This document shows, piece after piece, positions 10,901 through 21,323 of a DNA stretch of 64,000 nt. The notes beneath the pieces are model-generated. The model was not told where the DNA came from. It saw only the letters and a program-made list of their open reading frames with translations, and made no database searches. Source of the stretch: Bartonella rattimassiliensis 15908 (GTDB lineage: Bacteria > Pseudomonadota > Alphaproteobacteria > Rhizobiales > Rhizobiaceae). The translations under genes were made by a program, and so were the position numbers. Positions within the stretch are counted from its first letter, which is position 1. Each line of letters starts with the position of its first letter. The DNA lies in NCBI RefSeq assembly GCF_000278215.1, contig NZ_JH725068.1:84337-148336 (forward strand). The letters run 5' to 3'.

Positions 10901-11170
10901 ATGTCGATTACAGCTGAACGTAAACAAGCCCTTGTCGCAGAATACGCAAATAAAGTTGGTGATACAGGATCACCAGAAGTACAGATTGCTGTACTTTCTG
11001 AACGTATTTCTAATTTAACAAATCATTTTAAATCTCATAAAAAAGATAACCATTCTCGTCGTGGTCTTTTAAAGATGGTGTCTCAACGTCGGCGCCTTCT
11101 TGATTATCTTAAAGGAGTTGACCAAAATCGTTATCAAATACTTATCAAGAAGTTAGGTTTGCGTCGCTAA
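10901..11170 (+). CDS. rpsO: 30S ribosomal protein S15
   Basis: S15 is a primary 16S rRNA-binding protein of the small-subunit platform. 89 residues, the universal length. Typical sequence: [12 protein letters not shown] at the start, [33 protein letters not shown] and the C-terminal [22 protein letters not shown] lies upstream of ATG 10901. A strong intrinsic terminator follows directly, so most transcripts end before pnp. Confidence 0.97.
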   Translation: MSITAERKQALVAEYANKVGDTGSPEVQIAVLSERISNLTNHFKSHKKDNHSRRGLLKMVSQRRRLLDYLKGVDQNRYQILIKKLGLRR

Positions 11171-11172
11171 AA

Positions 11173-11209
11173 GAAAAATGGGGTGGTGTAAAAAAGCCAC
11201 CCATTTTTC
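11173..11209 (+). terminator. Intrinsic terminator of rpsO
   Basis: GAAAAATGGGGTGG pairs with CCACCCATTTTTC (13 pairs, one bulged G), starting two bases after the rpsO stop. The 3' arm ends in the T-run. It separates rpsO from pnp, as in many bacteria. Confidence 0.85.
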
Positions 11210-11420
11210 AACATGTTGCTTGTAATTAAAAATTTTAAAAACTGACACGTTATTATGGGATAGGACTGCTCATCATTTCGCATTTAAGGTGATTTATCTC
11301 TCTCTCTTCTCATACAAAGATAGAAGTAACTTGTTGTTCAACACAAAGCTTGAAAATATGCTACGCAAAGCCATACTGTGAGCAATCAAAGATTTAAACA
11401 CTGGTCATTAAGGATAAAAA

Positions 11421-13616
11421 ATGTTCAAAACGCACAAGATAGAAATTGAATGGGCCGGGCGTCCGCTCACCCTTGAAACAGGGAAAATAGCGCGTCAAGC
11501 TGATGGTGCAGTGATTGCTACCTATGGAGAAACTATAGTCTTAGCAACTGTTGTGTCAGCCAAAAGCCCAAAACCAGACCAGGACTTTTTTCCACTCACC
11601 GTTAATTATCAAGAAAAATCCTACGCTGTTGGTAGAATACCTGGTGGCTATTTAAAACGTGAAAGTCGGCCAAGTGAAAATGAAACTTTGGTTTCACGTT
11701 TGATTGATCGTCCGATTCGTCCTCTCTTCGTTGAGGGTTATAAAAATGATACACAAATCATTGTTTCCGTTATACAGCATGATCTCGAAAATAATCCCGA
11801 TATCCTTGCGATGATTGCCTCCTCTGCCGCATTGACCCTATCAGGTGTTCCTTTCATGGGACCTATAGCGGGTGCCCGCGTTGGCTATTGTAACGGACAA
11901 TATGTTCTCAATCCTCATATCGATGAAATGCCTGAATCAAAACTTGATCTTGTGGTTGCTGGAACAGAAAGTGCTGTATTGATGGTTGAATCAGAAGCAC
12001 AAGAATTGCCGGAAGATGTCATGTTGGGTGCTGTAATGTTTGGTCACAAAGGTCTGCAACCTGTCCTTGATGCCATCATCAAACTTGCTGAAGTTGCTGC
12101 AAAAGATCCTCGTGATTTTATTCCTGAAGATCTTTCTAATCTTGAAAAGGCGATGCAAGAAATGGCAGAAGAGGATATACGAAGGGCTTACACAATTACG
12201 GATAAGCAAGAGCGGTATGCTGCAATTGACGCACTAAAAACAGAAATCATCAATAAATTTATGCCAGAAACAGAAGAGGATTGTAAATTCAGTGTGGATC
12301 AAATTGCAACCGTATTTAAACAATTGCAGGCAAAAATTGTTCGTGGAAGCATTCTTGATACACAGAAGCGTATTGATGGACGCAATCTTTCTACTGTGCG
12401 TCCTATTCAATCAGAAGTAAGTATTTTACCCCGCACACATGGATCAGCTCTCTTTACACGCGGAGAAACACAAGCTATTGTCGTTGCAACACTGGGAACT
12501 AGTGAAGATGAACAATATATTGATGCCTTAACGGGATTGTATAAAGAAACATTCCTCCTCCATTACAATTTTCCACCATTTTCAGTGGGGGAAACAGGAC
12601 GCCTTAGTTCTCCTGGTCGTCGTGAAATTGGGCATGGTAAATTGGCATGGCGGGCAATTCATCCCATGTTGCCAACTAAAGAATCTTTTCCTTACACCAT
12701 TCGTGCTGTTTCAGAGATTACTGAATCCAATGGATCTTCTTCTATGGCAACGGTTTGTGGAACATCACTTGCTCTCATGGATGCTGGTGTTCCTCTCGCT
12801 CGTCCCGTTGCAGGTATTGCTATGGGTTTGATTAAAGAAGGAGAACGCTTTGCTGTTCTATCTGATATCTTAGGAGATGAAGACCATCTTGGAGATATGG
12901 ATTTTAAAGTTGCAGGAACAGAAAATGGTATTACTGCTTTGCAAATGGATATCAAAATTGATGGTATTACCGAAGAGATTATGAAAATCGCACTTGAACA
13001 AGCCAAAAGTGGACGAATCCATATCCTTAATGAAATGGCGAAAGCTTTAACCAGTGCACGTTCTGAACTAAGTGAATTCTCTCCACGAATCGAAGTTATG
13101 AATATTTCTGTTGATAAAATCCGTGATGTTATCGGCTCTGGTGGTAAAGTGATTCGGGAAATTGTGGAACAAACGGGAGCGAAAATTAATATTGAAGATG
13201 ATGGTACCATTAAAATTGCTTCTGCTGATGCTAAAACTATTGAAGCAGCAAAACGATGGATCCACTCTATTGTCGATGAACCTGAAGTTGGTGCTATCTA
13301 CCAAGGGACAGTTGTCAAAACTGCAGAATTTGGTGCATTTATAAACTTCTTTGGTTCTCGTGATGGGCTCGTCCACATCTCTCAACTTGCAACAGAGCGC
13401 GTCACCAAAACAACCGATATTGTTAAGGAAGGTGATAAAGTTTGGGTTAAATTAATGGGGTTTGATGAACGTGGAAAAGTTCGGTTATCAATGAAAGTTG
13501 TTGATCAGGAAACCGGAAAGGAAATCACCGATGATAAATTGATGAAAGAAGAAAAGTACATGGATGAAAAAAAACAGTCTGAAAGTAAGCGCCGCCGTAA
13601 GAAAAAAGAAAAATAA
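11421..13616 (+). CDS. pnp: Polyribonucleotide nucleotidyltransferase (PNPase)
   Basis: PNPase degrades RNA 3' to 5' with phosphate and adds tails in reverse. 731 residues with two RNase PH-like domains ([20 protein letters not shown] in the first, [21 protein letters not shown] in the second), the KH domain [17 protein letters not shown] and a C-terminal S1 domain ([20 protein letters not shown]). It ends in a Lys/Arg-rich tail. It has its own upstream region of about 210 bases and its own terminator. In E. coli PNPase represses its own message; nothing here proves or excludes that. Confidence 0.97.
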   Translation: MFKTHKIEIEWAGRPLTLETGKIARQADGAVIATYGETIVLATVVSAKSPKPDQDFFPLTVNYQEKSYAVGRIPGGYLKRESRPSENETLVSRLIDRPIRPLFVEGYKNDTQIIVSVIQHDLENNPDILAMIASSAALTLSGVPFMGPIAGARVGYCNGQYVLNPHIDEMPESKLDLVVAGTESAVLMVESEAQELPEDVMLGAVMFGHKGLQPVLDAIIKLAEVAAKDPRDFIPEDLSNLEKAMQEMAEEDIRRAYTITDKQERYAAIDALKTEIINKFMPETEEDCKFSVDQIATVFKQLQAKIVRGSILDTQKRIDGRNLSTVRPIQSEVSILPRTHGSALFTRGETQAIVVATLGTSEDEQYIDALTGLYKETFLLHYNFPPFSVGETGRLSSPGRREIGHGKLAWRAIHPMLPTKESFPYTIRAVSEITESNGSSSMATVCGTSLALMDAGVPLARPVAGIAMGLIKEGERFAVLSDILGDEDHLGDMDFKVAGTENGITALQMDIKIDGITEEIMKIALEQAKSGRIHILNEMAKALTSARSELSEFSPRIEVMNISVDKIRDVIGSGGKVIREIVEQTGAKINIEDDGTIKIASADAKTIEAAKRWIHSIVDEPEVGAIYQGTVVKTAEFGAFINFFGSRDGLVHISQLATERVTKTTDIVKEGDKVWVKLMGFDERGKVRLSMKVVDQETGKEITDDKLMKEEKYMDEKKQSESKRRRKKKEK

Positions 13617-13640
13617 GTTTTGCTTCTTATTGTAATCATG

Positions 13641-13672
13641 AAATGCCATCCCAATATTGGAGTGGCATTTTT
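13641..13672 (+). terminator. Intrinsic terminator of pnp
   Basis: An almost perfect palindrome: AAATGCCA ... TGGCATTT with an inner CCAA/TTGG stem and a TC/AG internal mismatch, followed by TTTCTTTG. It starts 24 bases after the pnp stop and overlaps the possible TTG start of the next gene, which argues against that start. Confidence 0.8.
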
Positions 13673-13689
13673 CTTTGAAAGGGCCATAT

Positions 13690-14685
13690 GTGTTATCATT
13701 TTTGCCTTTTGAAAATCATGAACTACCGTATCCAGATCCAAGCCAATGTTGGCTAAGTTTCGGTTTAACAGAAATCCCCGCTCCAGAATGGGCACAAAAT
13801 TTAAAAGTTATTACGCCTTGGCGACCAGATTTTTTAAAATTTGTCAATACTCAATTTCACTGCTCTCCTCAAATAGATAAAACTTTCATCTATGATGGTG
13901 CATTTTTGCGTTTGAGCAAATATCGTGGTTTTAACCAAAATTGTTTTCTTGATTTATTAGAATGCGTTAAACCCAGTGGATGGATTGTGATCAGTGGGAA
14001 TAAAACGGTTGGTGCTGCTTCAATGATGAAATGGGTCAAAACTATTGTTCCCATCACCAATAAACTGTCTAAAAATCATGGTCTTGTATTTTGGCTACAA
14101 GTTCCCCCACAAATAAAGAAACAGACTATTGCACAATTGCGCTCACTACCGCTTTCTTTTGATAAATTTCAAACCACTTCTGGTATGTTCTCACACGGTC
14201 GTATTGATCCAGGATCTGCTACGCTTGCTTCTTATATCCCCAAAGTTATTTCTGGAAAAACGGCTGATTTTGGTGCTGGCTGGGGCTTTCTTTCTTATGT
14301 TGCACTTGAAAGCAATGTAAAACTTACGTCTCTTGATCTCTATGAAGCAGACTACAACGCTTTGAGAGCAGCAAAACAGCACCTTAAACACATTACAGCT
14401 CCTTTTCCAATTCATTTTTATTGGCATGACCTTGTGCATGAACCTGTTACAAATCTGTATGATACAATCATTTCAAACCCACCGTTTCATACACAACAAA
14501 CAACAGATATTTCATTAGGAAAACATTTTTTTATAAATGCTGCGAAATGCCTAAAACCAAGTGGCAGTCTGCTTCTTGTTGCAAACCGCCACCTTCCTTA
14601 TGAAACATTGTTAAAAGATATATTCCACACAGTGTTAATCCATGAACAAACCCATGGTTTCAAAATTATCGAAGCACGTAGATAA
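13690..14685 (+). CDS. RsmC/RlmG-like class I SAM-dependent methyltransferase
   Basis: Resembles the RsmC (16S m2G1207) methyltransferase family. The C-terminal half has the SAM-binding loop DFGAGWGFLSY and the catalytic SNPPFH motif typical of N-methylation of bases; the N-terminal half is a degenerate methyltransferase-like domain, as in RsmC. The length is about 331 residues. The start is uncertain: GTG at 13690 follows a GAAAGGG SD, whereas a TTG at 13657 lies inside the pnp terminator. It is convergent with hslU (19 bases between stops). The exact target base cannot be read from the sequence. Confidence 0.8.
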   Translation: MLSFLPFENHELPYPDPSQCWLSFGLTEIPAPEWAQNLKVITPWRPDFLKFVNTQFHCSPQIDKTFIYDGAFLRLSKYRGFNQNCFLDLLECVKPSGWIVISGNKTVGAASMMKWVKTIVPITNKLSKNHGLVFWLQVPPQIKKQTIAQLRSLPLSFDKFQTTSGMFSHGRIDPGSATLASYIPKVISGKTADFGAGWGFLSYVALESNVKLTSLDLYEADYNALRAAKQHLKHITAPFPIHFYWHDLVHEPVTNLYDTIISNPPFHTQQTTDISLGKHFFINAAKCLKPSGSLLLVANRHLPYETLLKDIFHTVLIHEQTHGFKIIEARR

Positions 14686-14704
14686 ACTAAACAAGCGATA
14701 ATTT

Positions 14705-16012
14705 TCAAAGAATAAAACGTGAAAGATCGATATCAGCAGCAAGCTCACCAATAGATTTTCTCACATAAGCAGCATCAATTTTAAACGATGTTCCAGCTTT
14801 ATCAGGTGCCGTAAAAGAAATTTCATCCAAAACACGCTCCATCACTGTTTGCAGACGACGTGCTCCTATATTTTCAATCCTCGCATTTAAATCTACAGCA
14901 ATATCTGCTAAAGCATCAATTGCATCATCTGTAATTTCCAGATGAACCTCTTCCGTTTCCATAAGAGCAATATATTGTTTAATCAAGCTGGCTTCTGGTT
15001 CTGTTAGAATGCGTCGTAAATCTTCCCTTGTTAAAGGGTTGAGCTCTACGCGAATGGGTAAACGTCCTTGTAGTTCCGGCAATAAATCAGATGGCTTGGA
15101 AACATGAAATGCACCTGAAGCAATAAAAAGGATATGATCTGTCTTGATCTGCCCATATTTCGTAGCAATTGTGGTTCCTTCAACCAAAGGCAAAAGATCA
15201 CGTTGGACACCCTCACGCGAAACCGCAGCACTTGCTCCACCATCACGGGTTGCAATTTTATCAATCTCATCGATAAAAACAATACCTTCATTTTCAGCAA
15301 CACGAAGCGCTTCCTGAATAATTTGTTCCTGATCAAGGAGTTTCTCGGATTCATCATCAATGAGCGGTTTAAAAGCATCTCTTACTGTCGTCTTACGGAC
15401 TTTTGTACGACTTCCCATTTTACCTAAAATATCTGATAAATTCATAATGCCCATTTGTGCTCCAGGCATACCAGGAATATCAAAGGTTGAAGCACTATTA
15501 TTATTATCGGCTACTTCAATTTCAATTTCTTTCTCATCCAATTCACCTTCACGCAATTTTTTACGAAAACTATCACGAGTCGTGGGACTTGCTGTTTTAC
15601 CAACAAGAGAGTCTAAAACACGCTCTTCAGCATTCATGTGAGCTTTTTCTTTTATTTCATCCCGTTTCTTTTCACGGACAAGAGAAATTGCAATTTCAAC
15701 AAGATCTCGAATAATTTGCTCAACGTCACGTCCTACATAACCAACTTCAGTAAATTTTGTCGCTTCTACTTTCACGAAGGGCGCTCCAGAAAGTTTTGCT
15801 AATCGACGTGCGATCCCTGTTTTACCAACACCTGTTGGCCCTATCATTAAAATATTTTTTGGCATAACTTCTTCACGCATCGGCTCATCAAGTTGTTGTC
15901 GACGCCACCGATTGCGCAGTGCAATAGCCACAGAACGTTTGGCATCATTTTGGCCAATAATAAAACGATCAAGTTCAGAAACTGTCTCACGAGGGGAAAA
16001 TACAACACACAT
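14705..16012 (-). CDS. hslU: ATP-dependent protease ATPase subunit HslU
   Basis: HslU is the AAA+ unfoldase that feeds proteins to HslV. 435 residues with [14 protein letters not shown] at the N-terminus, Walker [16 protein letters not shown], the I-domain inserted around residues 110-230, Walker [12 protein letters not shown], and sensor 2 [16 protein letters not shown]. It ends in DLSRFIL, the C-terminal tail that docks into HslV. Its ATG follows the hslV TAA with no gap. Confidence 0.97.
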   Translation of the reverse strand: MCVVFSPRETVSELDRFIIGQNDAKRSVAIALRNRWRRQQLDEPMREEVMPKNILMIGPTGVGKTGIARRLAKLSGAPFVKVEATKFTEVGYVGRDVEQIIRDLVEIAISLVREKKRDEIKEKAHMNAEERVLDSLVGKTASPTTRDSFRKKLREGELDEKEIEIEVADNNNSASTFDIPGMPGAQMGIMNLSDILGKMGSRTKVRKTTVRDAFKPLIDDESEKLLDQEQIIQEALRVAENEGIVFIDEIDKIATRDGGASAAVSREGVQRDLLPLVEGTTIATKYGQIKTDHILFIASGAFHVSKPSDLLPELQGRLPIRVELNPLTREDLRRILTEPEASLIKQYIALMETEEVHLEITDDAIDALADIAVDLNARIENIGARRLQTVMERVLDEISFTAPDKAGTSFKIDAAYVRKSIGELAADIDLSRFIL

Positions 16013-16594
16013 TTAAATAGCTTTCTCTAAAGAAGATAATTCTGCATCCAATGTTTCAATCGTAAAATGATCATTGGTGTAAACACAAATTTTAGCGGCA
16101 ATAGTCATAGCTTTACGAGCAATGGTTTCTGCATCCAAATCCAAGTCCATGAGTGCCCTTGCTGCTGAAAGAGCAAAATTTCCTCCAGAGCCAATTGCCA
16201 TAACCCCGTCTTCTGGTTCTAAAACATCACCGAGTCCTGTTAGAGCCAAAGTTACTTTCTTATCAGCCACGAGCATCATTGCTTCAAGACGACGCAGATA
16301 GCGATCTGTTCGCCAATCTTTTGCAAGTTCTACACATGCACGCATAAGCTGATCAGGATATTGCTCAAGCTTTGTTTCCAATCTTTCTAATAATGTGAAA
16401 GCATCTGCCGTAGCACCTGCAAAACCAGCAAGAACCACGCCACTTTTTCCAAGATGACGAACTTTACGTGCATTGCCTTTCATAATCGTCTGTCCAAGAG
16501 AGACCTGACCGTCGCCAGCCATCACAACTTTGCCACCTTTTCGTACCGTAATAATTGTTGTACCATACATTATGTCTGGCTTATGTTCTGCCAT
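16013..16594 (-). CDS. hslV: ATP-dependent protease subunit HslV
   Basis: HslV is the Thr-protease ring of the HslUV complex. 193 residues; a short propeptide ends in YG, and the catalytic threonine is the first of [10 protein letters not shown]. Other family blocks are [10 protein letters not shown] and KVRHLG, and [14 protein letters not shown]. It is the first gene of hslVU. The SD is embedded in a small hairpin that includes the A of the start codon. HslUV is heat-induced in most proteobacteria, but no convincing RpoH promoter was recognised upstream. Confidence 0.96.
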   Translation of the reverse strand: MAEHKPDIMYGTTIITVRKGGKVVMAGDGQVSLGQTIMKGNARKVRHLGKSGVVLAGFAGATADAFTLLERLETKLEQYPDQLMRACVELAKDWRTDRYLRRLEAMMLVADKKVTLALTGLGDVLEPEDGVMAIGSGGNFALSAARALMDLDLDAETIARKAMTIAAKICVYTNDHFTIETLDAELSSLEKAI

Positions 16595-16608
16595 AAGGAG
16601 ACTCCTTA
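16594..16608 (-). promoter_or_regulatory. Hairpin enclosing the hslV Shine-Dalgarno sequence
   Basis: On the mRNA strand the sequence UAAGGAGUCUCCUUA ends on the A of the AUG. It can form six base pairs with a three-base loop, so the AAGGAG SD is the 5' arm and the 3' arm touches the start codon. This could make hslV translation temperature-sensitive. Confidence 0.45.
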
Positions 16609-16812
16609 AATATTAACTTTTCTTTTTAACATTGTCTTTTCATACAATGTAAAACTCTATTACTATTGTCCTATTTAAGAACATATACAGTAAAACACAA
16701 TGATTCAGCATAATTCAATTTGTTGAAATTGAAAAAATGATATCATTGTTGTCAATGTAAATTGCTGCTAAATAGCTTTATGTAAAAAGTTTATACCTTT
16801 TAGAGGAAAATT

Positions 16813-17802
16813 ATGAAAAAAATAGCCATAGGAACCTTAGGTGGAACAATTGCAATGACTGCTGATAGTTTTGGGCATATGCAACCGACTTTAACCTCAG
16901 ATAATCTCATAAAAAGTGTTCCTAATTTAAATAACGTTGCTGATATTCATGCGCAAACATTAATGCAAATACCAAGCGGATCTTTATCTTTTAAAATTCT
17001 TTTTGAAATAATCGAGTGGGCAAAACAACAAATAAACGCTGGAGCAGAAGGGATTGTTTTAACGCAAGGGACTGATACTTTAGAAGAAACAGCTTTTTTT
17101 CTTTCTCTTTATTGGAAGGAAGCTGAACCACTCATCATAACCGGTGCTATGCGTACCCCTCATGAAGCAGGCGCTGATGGACCCGCTAATATTTTAGCCG
17201 CAACTCGTGTCGCGGCAGCCCCACAAAGTCGTAATAGAGGCGTTCTCGTTGTCATAAATGATACGATTCATTCACCTTATTGGCTCTATAAAAGCCATAC
17301 CGTCAAAGTTGAAACATTTCAATCAGGACTCGTAGGTATTTTAGGAACTGTTTTAGAAGGAAAACTCATTTATTTCAATGATCAGAAATTTTTCCCGACA
17401 ACGTTTGATCTTCCCCAAAAACACAATCATCAAATTGCACTCCTCTATTCTTCTTTATCATCTGATACACAATTAATGAAACTTTGCCTTGAAAGTGGGT
17501 ATTATGCTGGACTTGTTATCGCTGGTTTTGGTGCAGGACATTGTAGTTTTCAAGAAGCAGATCTTGTACAACAATATGCACAAAAAATACCAATCATTAT
17601 CGCTAGTCGTTGTTGTAATGGCTCAACAACTCGTATAACTTACGGCTACAAAGGCTCAGAAATTGATCTGTGTGCTTCTGGTGCTCTTATGTCTGGTTAT
17701 TTAACAGCTATAAAAGCACGTCTACTTTTATGGGCTTTTTTAGCACAAGGGGACTCATTGGCACAAATCCGTGCACACTGGAATGACTGGACAATAAGCT
17801 AG
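16813..17802 (+). CDS. L-asparaginase (type I-like)
   Basis: Hydrolyses asparagine to aspartate and ammonia. 329 residues with both catalytic threonine motifs: GTLGGTIAM near the N-terminus and LTQGTDTLEETAFF around residue 83; the GAMRTPHEAGADGPANILAA block follows. No signal peptide is visible, which suggests a cytoplasmic enzyme. SD GAGGA precedes ATG 16813. It stands upstream of coaA with 121 bases between, so the two may or may not share a transcript. Glutaminase side activity is possible in this family. Confidence 0.88.
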   Translation: MKKIAIGTLGGTIAMTADSFGHMQPTLTSDNLIKSVPNLNNVADIHAQTLMQIPSGSLSFKILFEIIEWAKQQINAGAEGIVLTQGTDTLEETAFFLSLYWKEAEPLIITGAMRTPHEAGADGPANILAATRVAAAPQSRNRGVLVVINDTIHSPYWLYKSHTVKVETFQSGLVGILGTVLEGKLIYFNDQKFFPTTFDLPQKHNHQIALLYSSLSSDTQLMKLCLESGYYAGLVIAGFGAGHCSFQEADLVQQYAQKIPIIIASRCCNGSTTRITYGYKGSEIDLCASGALMSGYLTAIKARLLLWAFLAQGDSLAQIRAHWNDWTIS

Positions 17803-17923
17803 CAAAAAATGATTTGTTACTCAAAAGAAGAAAGCATGCAAAACAAAACTTTTTTGAATACAAAGCAGTTCACCTGTCCGTTCTTAATCCATTGCCACGG
17901 TAAAAACATCTCGACCAATACAA

Positions 17924-18922
17924 ATGATTGATACGTCTATACAAAAAATTAATCAGGAAAATAATCTGATCAAAGTTATCTCTGACCAATATTCACCCTA
18001 TCGTGTCTTCACTGCACAACAATGGTCAGAATTCCGTGCCGACACACCTCTTACTTTGACTTTCGATGAAATTAAACGGTTACGCTCTATTGATGATCCT
18101 ATTGACCTTGAAGAAGTCCAACGCATTTATCTTTCTTTATCCCGTCTGTTATCATGCCATGTTGAAGCAGTACAGGAACTTTTTCACAAACGTCAGCAGT
18201 TTCTCCATCAAAAAGAAACTCAAAAAACACCCTTTATTATTGGAATTGCTGGTTCTGTCGCAGTAGGAAAGTCAACCACCGCTCGCATTCTTCAAGAACT
18301 CCTGAAACGTTGGACATCTAGTCTGAAAGTCGATCTAATTACAACGGATGGTTTTCTCTATCCTAACGCGATCTTACAAAAAAAAAATCGTATGAATCGG
18401 AAGGGATTTCCTGATTCTTATGATATTAAAAAATTGTTGTGCTTTCTTTCTGCTATAAAAGCAGGCATTGGAAATGTCTGTGCCCCGCTTTACTCACATA
18501 TGACCTATGATGTTCTAGAAAACCAGACAATTACCATTGACCGCCCCGATATTTTAATTGTTGAAGGTGTTAATGTATTACAGGTTAGTGATCTTCCTAA
18601 AGATGGCAAAGCCATTCCTTTCGTATCAGATTTTTTTGATTTTTCAATCTATGTTGATGCTGAAACAGAAGTCATTCGTCAGTGGTATTTGGAGCGCTTT
18701 AAGCGTTTGCGTAAAACAGCTTTTCAAAATCCTAAATCCTATTTTCATCGTTATGCCCTGCTCAATGAAAAAGAAGCCTCAAAAATTGCTGAGGATCTTT
18801 GGCAAACAATTAATTTAAAAAATTTACAAGAAAATATATTACCAACACGACCACGGTCGAATCTCATTCTACGAAAGGGAAAAAATCATTTAGTCGAGTA
18901 TGTCGCACTTAGACGACTATAA
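17924..18922 (+). CDS. coaA: Pantothenate kinase (type I, CoaA)
   Basis: CoaA phosphorylates pantothenate, the first and regulated step of coenzyme A synthesis. 332 residues, with P-loop [26 protein letters not shown], the [12 protein letters not shown] block and a C-terminal [17 protein letters not shown] tail, all matching type I enzymes. The next gene begins 13 bases after the stop, so the two are likely cotranscribed. Confidence 0.95.
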   Translation: MIDTSIQKINQENNLIKVISDQYSPYRVFTAQQWSEFRADTPLTLTFDEIKRLRSIDDPIDLEEVQRIYLSLSRLLSCHVEAVQELFHKRQQFLHQKETQKTPFIIGIAGSVAVGKSTTARILQELLKRWTSSLKVDLITTDGFLYPNAILQKKNRMNRKGFPDSYDIKKLLCFLSAIKAGIGNVCAPLYSHMTYDVLENQTITIDRPDILIVEGVNVLQVSDLPKDGKAIPFVSDFFDFSIYVDAETEVIRQWYLERFKRLRKTAFQNPKSYFHRYALLNEKEASKIAEDLWQTINLKNLQENILPTRPRSNLILRKGKNHLVEYVALRRL

Positions 18923-18935
18923 GGATCTCATCACC

Positions 18936-20336
18936 ATGCAGCACTACCACATTCATTTTACCTCAACGCGTATCGATAACAGTTGTCCTATTATCTTGGT
19001 AAATCAAAGAAGTTTGGCCAACTTATCACTTGATGCGTCAACAACAGCATGGATCAAGGTTAATGACTTTACTGGTAAAGCAGGACAAATACTCTTTGTT
19101 CCTCGCAAAACTGGACATTTGAAAAAAGTTTTATTTGGAATTGGCAATGGTAACGATCCCTTTATCACAGGACTGATTTCCCAAAAACTGCCTGCTGGTC
19201 AATGGCATTTAGAAGGTGAAACCTCTGATGAAATAAATACCTATCTTGGATTGGCATTCGGTAGCTATCAATTTAATCGCTATCATCAAAACTCTTCTTT
19301 CAAATCATTATCCATCCATGTCAATGAAGCCGTTGATCTTAATGAACTACAACGAATTTATGAAGCTGTCTTTTTCGTGCGTGATCTTATTAACATTCCA
19401 GCCAACGATATGAATCCTGATACTCTCGAAGAAGAAGCACGACAACTAGGAAAAATTTATGGTGCTCATATCCAAAGTATTTGTGGAGATGATCTCTTAA
19501 CTCATAATTTCCCGATGATTCATGCCGTAGGGCGAGCAGGCAATACTGCACCACGGCTGATCGAGTTACTATGGGGACAAGAACATCATCCTAAAATAAC
19601 GTTGGTGGGCAAAGGTGTAACTTTTGATACTGGAGGACTCGATATTAAATCTGCCAATAACATGTTACTTATGAAAAAAGACATGGGGGGTGGGGCAAAC
19701 GTTTTGGGATTGGCTAAACTTATCATGGATGCAAAATTGCCCTTCCGTCTGAGGGTTTTGATTCCTGCCGTAGAAAATGCAATTTCTGCGAATGCTTACC
19801 GACCAGGTGATGTTCTCAAAAGTCGTAAAGGCTTAAGTGTTGAAGTGGGCAATACAGATGCTGAAGGGCGACTTGTCCTTGCTGATGCACTCGCTTATGG
19901 TGATGAAGAAAGTCCTCAATTTATGCTTTGCATGGCTACTTTAACGGGTGCAGCACGTATAGCATTAGGACCAGATCTTCCCGCATTTTATTGTAATGAT
20001 TCAATATGGGCACAACAAATTTCTGAATCTTCTCTCGCTGTTTCCGATCCTCTTTGGCAAATGCCCCTTTGGAAACCTTACCAAGAGATGTTATCATCAC
20101 CAATTGCTGACCTTAACAATGTAACTGGAAATAATTTTGCTGGCTCTATAACTGCTGCTTTATTTCTTAATTATTTTGTTGAAAAAGCTGAATATTTTGC
20201 GCATTTCGATCTTTACGGATGGGTTCCAAAAGAAAAACCAGGATACCCTAGTGGTGGATCAGCACAAACCATTCGTACCCTTTATAATATTTTTAAAAAG
20301 CAAAGTTTAACACAAAATATCCACAAAGATGGATAA
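18936..20336 (+). CDS. Leucyl aminopeptidase family protein (M17, PepA-like)
   Basis: A cytoplasmic metallo-aminopeptidase of family M17, 466 residues. The metal and catalytic residues sit in KGVTFDTGGLDIKS, MKKDMGGGANVLG and the hallmark NTDAEGRLVLADAL. The N-terminal macro-like domain is poorly conserved, as usual. Start 18936 lies ten bases after AAGGA; an ATG at 18900 would overlap coaA. In Rhizobiales this peptidase is regularly paired with an NlpC/P60 gene, as here (117 bases downstream). Confidence 0.9.
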   Translation: MQHYHIHFTSTRIDNSCPIILVNQRSLANLSLDASTTAWIKVNDFTGKAGQILFVPRKTGHLKKVLFGIGNGNDPFITGLISQKLPAGQWHLEGETSDEINTYLGLAFGSYQFNRYHQNSSFKSLSIHVNEAVDLNELQRIYEAVFFVRDLINIPANDMNPDTLEEEARQLGKIYGAHIQSICGDDLLTHNFPMIHAVGRAGNTAPRLIELLWGQEHHPKITLVGKGVTFDTGGLDIKSANNMLLMKKDMGGGANVLGLAKLIMDAKLPFRLRVLIPAVENAISANAYRPGDVLKSRKGLSVEVGNTDAEGRLVLADALAYGDEESPQFMLCMATLTGAARIALGPDLPAFYCNDSIWAQQISESSLAVSDPLWQMPLWKPYQEMLSSPIADLNNVTGNNFAGSITAALFLNYFVEKAEYFAHFDLYGWVPKEKPGYPSGGSAQTIRTLYNIFKKQSLTQNIHKDG

Positions 20337-20453
20337 TTTTTTGGGTTGAAGGATAATTGCGATTTTCTTAAACTATATTCTTGGTTTTATGGGAAGATAA
20401 AAATCTCACCAGTGCAATTTTTATGAGTCTGTTTAAAGGTGAGAAGCCTAAAA

Positions 20454-21323
20454 ATGGAAAGCAAAAAGATAATCTCTAAAGACTCTAGACTTCACGCAGT
20501 CAGAGATGATCTAGCAGATCAACGCCTTGAAACAGAAGTTACAGCTCAGCGCTTTGTTCAAGGTGAAAAAAAACGCGTTAATGCAGCGGTCGCTGGTCTT
20601 TTTAAAGAAAATAGTAAAAAAAGTGAAAGACAAACAGAATGTTTATTTGGAGAAGAACTTCTCATTTTTGAACAAGGAGAAGCGATATCGTGGGGGCAAT
20701 CACTCAAAGATGGTTATGTTGGTTATATTGATACAACAGCTCTTTGTACATCAACCATAAAACAAACACATATAGTTTCAGTTCCACGCACATTTAAATA
20801 TTTACGTGCTGACTTACGTGGACCGATAGAGTCCCCTTTATCTATGGGAAGCAAAGTCAGTGTTATTGATGAAATTGAAGTCCGTGATACAGTATATTCT
20901 ATTCTTGAAAATGGAAAAGCAATCATTTCTAGCCATCTCAGCCCCATTGGACGCGTGTACGAAGATTATGTTACGGTTGCAGAAACCTTTATCCGTACCC
21001 CTTATCTTTGGGGTGGTGTCAGTGGTTTTGGAATTGATTGTTCGGGACTCATCCAACTCTCTATGATGATGACCGATCAAATAGTTTTACGTGACACCGA
21101 TATGCAGCAAAAAACTATAGGCAAACTTCTCACAGACGCTGATAAACTTCAACGAGGCGATTTGATTTTTTGGAAAGATCATGTTGCTATTATGGTTAAT
21201 CATGAAAATATTATTCATGCAAATGGCTTTTCTATGGATGTTATGATCGAGCCATTGGAAGAAGCAACTACGCGTATCGCTAAAGCAAGTCAATATCCCA
21301 TCGCAAAACGTCGCCCAGTTTAG
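20454..21323 (+). CDS. NlpC/P60 family cysteine peptidase with SH3-like N-terminus
   Basis: A probable peptidoglycan endopeptidase or amidase of 289 residues. The C-terminal NlpC/P60 domain starts near TPYLWGG, has the catalytic Cys in FGIDCSGLIQ, a His in DHVAIMV and a third residue in IIHANG. The N-terminal part holds an SH3-like fold. No export signal is visible, which is common for this Rhizobiales subgroup. Start 20454 is ATG; a GTG at 20439 is in frame and cannot be excluded. It follows the PepA-like gene. Confidence 0.85.
   Translation: MESKKIISKDSRLHAVRDDLADQRLETEVTAQRFVQGEKKRVNAAVAGLFKENSKKSERQTECLFGEELLIFEQGEAISWGQSLKDGYVGYIDTTALCTSTIKQTHIVSVPRTFKYLRADLRGPIESPLSMGSKVSVIDEIEVRDTVYSILENGKAIISSHLSPIGRVYEDYVTVAETFIRTPYLWGGVSGFGIDCSGLIQLSMMMTDQIVLRDTDMQQKTIGKLLTDADKLQRGDLIFWKDHVAIMVNHENIIHANGFSMDVMIEPLEEATTRIAKASQYPIAKRRPV

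Noticed and set aside
10809-11018. 69-codon frame overlapping the rpsO start
   Set aside because: Shares sequence with rpsO in another frame and covers the structured leader.
12692-13210. 172-codon frame antisense to pnp
   Set aside because: Lies entirely inside pnp on the opposite strand; Ser/Pro/Ile-rich shadow of coding sequence.
13657-13689. TTG at 13657 as start of the RsmC-like gene
   Set aside because: It lies inside the pnp terminator stem and has no SD; GTG 13690 has one. The choice is not certain.
16595-16812. RpoH-type heat-shock promoter for hslVU
   Set aside because: Weak TTGAAT-like elements exist, but no combination with good spacing and -10 was convincing.
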